Positions 59,952 to 64,000 of a stretch of 64,000 nt of DNA are shown here, one piece after another. Position 1 is the first letter of the stretch. Each line of letters starts with the position of its first letter. A program made the position numbers and the translations under genes. The DNA comes from Kordiimonas sp. Its GTDB lineage: Bacteria; Pseudomonadota; Alphaproteobacteria; Sphingomonadales; Emcibacteraceae. The stretch lies in NCBI GenBank assembly GCA_002700365.1, contig PADB01000011.1:124001-188000 (forward strand). The letters run 5' to 3'. Under the pieces are notes generated by a model, which saw only the letters and a program-made list of their open reading frames with translations, did not search any database and was not told the origin of the DNA.

Positions 59952-60899
59952 ATGCCCATTCAATTCTTGAAAAGAAAATTGACACAACAGCATACCCAAT
60001 GGTTGCTGAAAGGGCTGCAATGGCTGTTTGCACTAACGATTATGCTCTATCTGGCAATACGACTCACAGAAATCGGCTGGGTAAATGTCTGGCAGAATCT
60101 GCCTGATAATCCGTTATTCTACCTTTTGTTTATATTAATCTATTTTGCCTTACCCACCTCGGAAATGCTTGTCTATCGACTCATTTGGAACCGTTCTCTC
60201 TGGCGGCACTTCGGCGTATTTGTCCGCAAAAGAGTTTATAATGTGGGTATCATGGGATATTCGGGTGAAGCGTATTTATTGTTCTGGGCCCAACAAAAAC
60301 TGGGATACAGCTATCGCGCCGCCTTCTCCGCCGTGAAAGATAATAATATCCTATCCGCATTAGCCTCCAACGGCATGACCGTTCTGTTACTGATCATTTT
60401 TGCCGCAACCGGACAGTTAGATATCGTCCTGAAACAAGACCCGGATTATGCGACTTATCTTCTTATTGCTGCTCTGGGGCTTGCCCTGCTCATTCCGGTT
60501 ATTCTCCGTTTCCGGCGGCACATTATCGCCCTGTCCGCTGGCCCTGCCCTGAAAGTCTTTATATTACACAGCAGCCGACTTACCATCGTCATGCTACTTC
60601 AGGCCCTGCAATGGTCCGTTGCCCTGCCATCTGTTGCGTTTGACACCTGGGTAATTTTTCTGACTGCACAAATGATCATGACCCGCATCCCCTTCCTGCC
60701 CAGTCAGGACCTGTTGTTTTTGGGGCTAGGCCTGTCTATGGCTGGCCTAATTGATGCCCCCCTTGATGCGGTCGCCGCCATGTTCCTGGCTGCCGGGGCC
60801 TTATCACAAGCTATGAACGCGGGAATGTATATCGTGACTTTTTTCACAAACAGCCACAATGTCATCGACGAGAAAACACCCGTCTCCCCCACAACATAA
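59952..60899 (+). CDS. Polytopic membrane protein, flippase-like
   Basis: A 315-residue protein with about seven or eight hydrophobic segments, similar in plan to the UPF0104/LPG synthase transmembrane family (AglD-like), which moves lipids or lipid-linked sugars. Only weak family text is visible (FAVRKR-type loop VFVRKRVYNVGIMGYSGEAYL and TRIPFLPSQDLLFLGLGL). It follows the GT34-like gene after 32 bases and is probably translated as part of the same unit. Confidence 0.6.
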   Translation: MPIQFLKRKLTQQHTQWLLKGLQWLFALTIMLYLAIRLTEIGWVNVWQNLPDNPLFYLLFILIYFALPTSEMLVYRLIWNRSLWRHFGVFVRKRVYNVGIMGYSGEAYLLFWAQQKLGYSYRAAFSAVKDNNILSALASNGMTVLLLIIFAATGQLDIVLKQDPDYATYLLIAALGLALLIPVILRFRRHIIALSAGPALKVFILHSSRLTIVMLLQALQWSVALPSVAFDTWVIFLTAQMIMTRIPFLPSQDLLFLGLGLSMAGLIDAPLDAVAAMFLAAGALSQAMNAGMYIVTFFTNSHNVIDEKTPVSPTT

Positions 60900-60910
60900 T
60901 GGGGGTCTCA

Positions 60911-62071
60911 TCAATTATGTCGACATTGTAATGAAGCTGTGCGCAAAGTTTGTAACACGGATTGCGCCACGGCCGCCCAACCAAATGTTTCCAAGGTATA
61001 AGACACTGCGCGATCAGACGCCGCAATCCGCTGCGCGGTATCTATTACATAAGGGGCAATTGCTGCGACAAAGGCCGGTGCATTTTCGCTTGGCACCAAA
61101 TGGCCATTAACACCGTCTGTTACCACATCCAATATGCCTTCCATGGCTGACGCCACGGCAGGCAGTCCTGAAATTCCTGCTTCTACCAATACCAGACCAA
61201 AGCCTTCCATATCACCGGGCACGGGCACATTCGGCATAATAAATAAGTCTGCTCCGCGGTATAGGCTGGAAAGCTGCTCTTCACTGACACGTCCCAATAG
61301 CGTGACCCTCTTTTCCAGTCCATGACGGGCAATAGCCATCGCGATGTTTTTGTGTTCCGGGCCTGTTCCCGCTAGCCAGTAATGCACATGTTCCGGCAGG
61401 GCTGGCATCACCTGATCCACAAACCACGCGAACCCCTTGCGCGGCACCTGACGGCCAACGCTACATAACAATAAGGCATCCGCAGGTAGGGCGGGGCCCA
61501 CCCCGGCCAGCAGCGACCTGTCTGCGTGCCGTCCTTGAACGCGACGGGGAAAACGGTCCATATCAACGCCGTTGGGCGTCACAAATAATTTATCTAACGG
61601 CAGACCCCGCCGTAAACATTGCTGCCCTGTTGCCTGACTCACTGGAAGGATAGCGTCCAGTGCCGCAAAAATGCGCGGCACACACCATTGATACGGGGGA
61701 AATGTCATGGTCACATCATGTCCATGACAGATCGTTGCCGCCACCACACTGTGTTTTGTCAAAACTTTCCGTAAGACAATCGCCATCCATGCCGTTGGCA
61801 TGGCGGAAAACAGCACTCCATCAATCTGGCCGGTTCGTGAAAGGTGCCATATCCGATACAGGCTGCGGATATAGAACGGGATTATCCGCACATAATGCCA
61901 AAACCGGCTACTTTGCAGCACACATGACTGTAACTGAAGGTCTTCCAATGCCTCTAAAGAAGCCTGCAGTTCCATTGCAGCACGCTGCATTCCCCCTAAA
62001 TTCATATTCGGGCGACCTGTTGGCGGAAGACAATGCGAAACAAAAAGCAGACGAAATTTCTGGCGCAACAC
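60911..62071 (-). CDS. GT4-family glycosyltransferase
   Basis: A 386-residue GT-B enzyme with the acceptor-side SHCLPPTGRPNMNLGGMQRA, donor-side LLCSVGRQVPRKGFAWFVD, WLAGTGPEHKN, and PGDMEGFGLVLVEAGISGLPAV. Start taken at the GTG at 62071, since GAGGAAAAC sits right before it and the longer frame from 62137 has no ribosome site. It converges with the membrane protein gene and shares a 12-base gap. Confidence 0.85.
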   Translation of the reverse strand: MLRQKFRLLFVSHCLPPTGRPNMNLGGMQRAAMELQASLEALEDLQLQSCVLQSSRFWHYVRIIPFYIRSLYRIWHLSRTGQIDGVLFSAMPTAWMAIVLRKVLTKHSVVAATICHGHDVTMTFPPYQWCVPRIFAALDAILPVSQATGQQCLRRGLPLDKLFVTPNGVDMDRFPRRVQGRHADRSLLAGVGPALPADALLLCSVGRQVPRKGFAWFVDQVMPALPEHVHYWLAGTGPEHKNIAMAIARHGLEKRVTLLGRVSEEQLSSLYRGADLFIMPNVPVPGDMEGFGLVLVEAGISGLPAVASAMEGILDVVTDGVNGHLVPSENAPAFVAAIAPYVIDTAQRIAASDRAVSYTLETFGWAAVAQSVLQTLRTASLQCRHN

Positions 62072-62203
62072 GTTTTCCTCAGCCCAAACAGTGCAGACAG
62101 CACGCCAATTGACGCACACGGCACATAGACACAACAAACAGGTATATCAATAAATTTCGGCGCAACGTTATGTCATAAACGTGACGCATCTGTGACAGAC
62201 CTA

Positions 62204-62875
62204 TCAACGTTTGGCCCAACGGCGCATTAAGTTCGCGTGCGATTTAGAAACCAGATCAAATCGCGGGCTTTTACCTTCATCGGCAAAAATAGACCGCCGG
62301 GCCTGATCCAGGTCAAATAAGATTTCCCGCGCAGCATCGTCCCGTATCAGGCTTTCCACCCACGTCAATGCTACCAACCGCTGCCCGGATGTAACGTCTT
62401 CCACCCGGTGCAGTGTCGTAGACGGGTAGACCACGGCACTCCCCGCTTCTAACTTAATGCCTTCTTCGCCACTGGCATTTTCAATAACTAATTCACCGCC
62501 CTGATATTCATCCGGGCCAGACAAAAAAACCGTGACAGACAGGTCCGAACGTAACAATCCCTCTGCGCGCATGACCGCATCATCCACATGGCGGCCATAA
62601 CCCTCTCCTGCCCCCGTTCGGCTGAACACCACGGGCATCATATCAGCAGGATAGGCCACAGAATTGAACAAAGCATTATCTGCCAGAGCCTGACGGATGT
62701 GCCGTTGCATTTGTCTGACCGCCACAGAAGGCGATGCCTGATAATTATTTTTTACCTCGCGAGCATGCCAACCAGCTGTTTTTCCACCTTCTTCGAAAGA
62801 AACACTGGTCAAACCTTCACGAAGCGTTGACAATTGCGCTGAATTCAGCAAATTATTAATGCAAATGAACATCAT
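62204..62875 (-). CDS. PKHD-type Fe(II)/2-oxoglutarate hydroxylase (YbiX/PiuC type)
   Basis: A 223-residue non-haem dioxygenase of the YbiX/PiuC type; length matches the family (about 225). The Fe ligands are His-x-Asp in GRHVDDAVMRAEGLL near residue 95 and the distal His in STTLHRVEDV near residue 155; Arg in GQRLVALTWVESLIRD binds 2-oxoglutarate. In many bacteria the gene lies next to a TonB-dependent siderophore receptor and is iron-regulated. The start is set at ATG 62875 (MMFICINNLL), matching the family; the ORF from 62929 would overlap the next gene. Confidence 0.88.
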   Translation of the reverse strand: MMFICINNLLNSAQLSTLREGLTSVSFEEGGKTAGWHAREVKNNYQASPSVAVRQMQRHIRQALADNALFNSVAYPADMMPVVFSRTGAGEGYGRHVDDAVMRAEGLLRSDLSVTVFLSGPDEYQGGELVIENASGEEGIKLEAGSAVVYPSTTLHRVEDVTSGQRLVALTWVESLIRDDAAREILFDLDQARRSIFADEGKSPRFDLVSKSHANLMRRWAKR

Positions 62876-62920
62876 TATCAAAAAAGATAGCCAAGTAATT
62901 AAAAGAAAGAGTATCACCCT

Positions 62921-63844
62921 ATGACCCAATGGCGCCGCAAAAACCTATGGAGCAGCCTGAGTGCTGTTGCCATGATGACACCGGCTACTGCACTGGCCAC
63001 ATCAACAGATCACTCCAATACTGTCGTGAGCTCAGCACAGCGGCCCCACGCTATTGTAGAAGGAAACTTGCTCGCCACAAGCCCCTATGAACTATCGCGG
63101 CATATTCTGCCTGTCGGTGCCGACAACATTCCCTTAGGAGGTGAAGGCGGCGAGGGCGGCGAAGGCGGAGAAGGGGGGCAAGGAGGCGAATTCGGCGTCA
63201 GTCCCGCCGTTGCCGCAAAAGATCCCGTTGCTTACCGCATCGCCATTGATGTGATGAAAGCACATTTCCTTGCTGGCATCGCCGCCTATGACGCAGGGGA
63301 CCATGACGCAGCAGGCGAAATGTTTGTTCATCCCATTGGGGAAATCTATGTGGACCTTGAAGATATCTATCTCGCCCGTGGTCTTTCCGCCTTTGATGAC
63401 AAAATGGCCCATGCATCTGAATTGGCCTATAATCATGCCCCGGCTGACCAGGTCAGGGTAGCTGTGATAGCTGTGCTTGATGCTTTAGCAGCAGTTGAGG
63501 CCGTCTCCCCACAGGATCATCGCGGGGACGCCGCCATACAGGGCGCCGTGATCGCCGACCTCATTGACCGTGCCGCGTTACAATATCAGATCGCCTATGA
63601 CGGAGAAGCCGGTGAAGCTTATCTGGACGGTTACGGATTTTATAAAGCCGCAGCCGCGCGTGCACAGACAGCTATGAAACATATTACCGCAGCGGATGCT
63701 GAAACTGCGGAAAAGTTTCAGACAGCTCTGGCCGCTCTGGCCAAAGCCTATCCCGGTGCGGCTAAACCGCCAACCCCGACCGCCAATGCCGCTGAAGTCC
63801 TGTCTGCCAGTTCATCCGTGGCCTTTGCACTGGGTAATCTATAA
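62921..63844 (+). CDS. Secreted protein with Gly-Glu repeat and helical domain
   Basis: A 307-residue protein with a signal peptide (AVAMMTPATALA), a run of GGEGGEGG-type repeats around residues 73-91 and a helical Ala-rich domain (AYRIAIDVMKAHFLAGIAAYDAGDHDAAGEMFVHPIGE near residues 105-140, key text HFLAGIAAYDAGDHDAAG). The layout recalls secreted, helical imelysin/EfeO-like metal-related proteins, but I cannot assign a family. Divergent from the YbiX-type gene with 45 bases between starts. A GC-rich terminator follows. Confidence 0.7.
   Translation: MTQWRRKNLWSSLSAVAMMTPATALATSTDHSNTVVSSAQRPHAIVEGNLLATSPYELSRHILPVGADNIPLGGEGGEGGEGGEGGQGGEFGVSPAVAAKDPVAYRIAIDVMKAHFLAGIAAYDAGDHDAAGEMFVHPIGEIYVDLEDIYLARGLSAFDDKMAHASELAYNHAPADQVRVAVIAVLDALAAVEAVSPQDHRGDAAIQGAVIADLIDRAALQYQIAYDGEAGEAYLDGYGFYKAAAARAQTAMKHITAADAETAEKFQTALAALAKAYPGAAKPPTPTANAAEVLSASSSVAFALGNL
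63138..63190 (+). repeat. Gly-Glu codon repeat
   Basis: About five imperfect copies of GGCGAAGGC-type 9-base units encode the Gly-Gly-Glu run of the adjacent secreted protein. Confidence 0.8.
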
Positions 63845-63873
63845 ATATTCGAAAGATAAATTTTATTATAAAA

Positions 63874-63899
63874 GGGGGAGGGGCACTGGCCCGTCCCCC
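63874..63899 (+). terminator. GC-rich terminator after the Gly-Glu protein
   Basis: GGGGGAGGGGC and GCCCGTCCCCC pair with one mismatch around ACTG. The following T-run is short; moderate confidence. Confidence 0.6.
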
Positions 63900-63934
63900 C
63901 TTACATTACATGCGGATGTTTACCACGAAGCATT

Positions 63935-64000
63935 ATGACCATTCGGGATAAGGGAATGATTGAAAAGCTTTACGCAAAGCATCAGACCAATGCGCCGATA
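63935..64000 (+). CDS. Start of an unknown gene, cut by the window edge
   Basis: An ATG at 63935 opens a frame without stop to the right edge (22 codons: MTIRDKGMIEKLYAKHQ and on). The text MIEKLYAKHQ recalls the N-terminus of ECF sigma factors (ExLYxxH), which would suit iron-related genes next to a YbiX-type gene, but 22 codons are not enough to be sure. Only a weak ribosome site (CGAAG) is visible. Confidence 0.35.
   Translation, partial: MTIRDKGMIEKLYAKHQTNAPI

Overview
The window reads as a chromosomal segment of an alphaproteobacterium, most likely a Rhodospirillales-type marine or freshwater lineage of moderate GC. This rests on a dnaA-dnaN-recF-gyrB block on one strand beside rpsT, a mutM/ubiE/ubiB/coaBC/dut block, an Irr-type Fur-family regulator, a DUF983/SCO1/YcgN set, a FixK/Fnr-type box and a VPLPA-CTERM protein. 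No rRNA, tRNA, CRISPR array, insertion sequence or prophage was recognised. The window is gene-dense and mostly housekeeping.

Layout. 1-3.3 kb: the end of gltB and complete gltD (glutamate synthase), closed by a strong terminator. 3.5-9.3 kb: small genes (DUF465, a QueD-like protein lacking its usual cysteine, SlyX), a secreted VPLPA-CTERM protein, DUF983, a SleB-type hydrolase behind a long leader, a 69-residue membrane protein under an apparent FNR/FixK-type promoter, a LOG-family protein and an HPt protein. 9.4-14.0 kb: signalling genes: a membrane sensor with PAS and degenerate HD-GYP domains, a LapG-type periplasmic protease and a soluble protein with degenerate GGDEF-like and EAL-like domains. 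14-19.8 kb: a CbiB-like membrane protein, ankyrin protein, SCO1, YcgN, YgjP-type metallopeptidase and PBP1A. 19.8-28.7 kb: gyrB, recF, dnaN, dnaA, a rhodanese gene overlapping dnaA, rpsT and an enoyl-CoA hydratase. 28.8-36.9 kb: a secreted protein, mutM, ubiE, ubiB, coaBC, dut, an Rrf2 regulator with cysK, and a MoeB/ThiF protein. 37-40.9 kb: a hydroxyacid dehydrogenase, an SH3 protein, Irr and a nitronate monooxygenase-like protein. 41-50.6 kb: the classical translation/transcription operon rimP-nusA-ylxR-infB-rbfA-truB-rpsO-pnp. 50.8-55.5 kb: trmB, metK with a palindromic operator candidate, a soluble PAS-PAS chemotaxis receptor and a flavin reductase. 55.5-62.1 kb: a surface polysaccharide region with an exosortase-A-associated O-antigen-ligase-like protein, a previously unlisted 36-residue membrane protein, a DUF2141 protein, three glycosyltransferases and a flippase-like membrane protein. 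62.2-64 kb: a YbiX/PiuC-type dioxygenase, a secreted Gly/Glu-repeat protein and the beginning of another gene.

Themes. Two possible systems deserve attention. The first is the 8.8-14.0 kb signalling group: LapG normally works with the membrane c-di-GMP receptor LapD, but here it sits between a membrane sensor whose HD-GYP domain has lost its metal ligands and a soluble protein whose GGDEF/EAL domains also look inactive. The second is the extracellular sorting and polysaccharide theme: a VPLPA-CTERM substrate near 5 kb and the exosortase-associated ligase near 56 kb, with regulatory repeats in the intergenic space beside the latter. Many starts were moved downstream from the longest possible ORF because a Shine-Dalgarno sequence and family alignment favour the shorter form; each case is noted.
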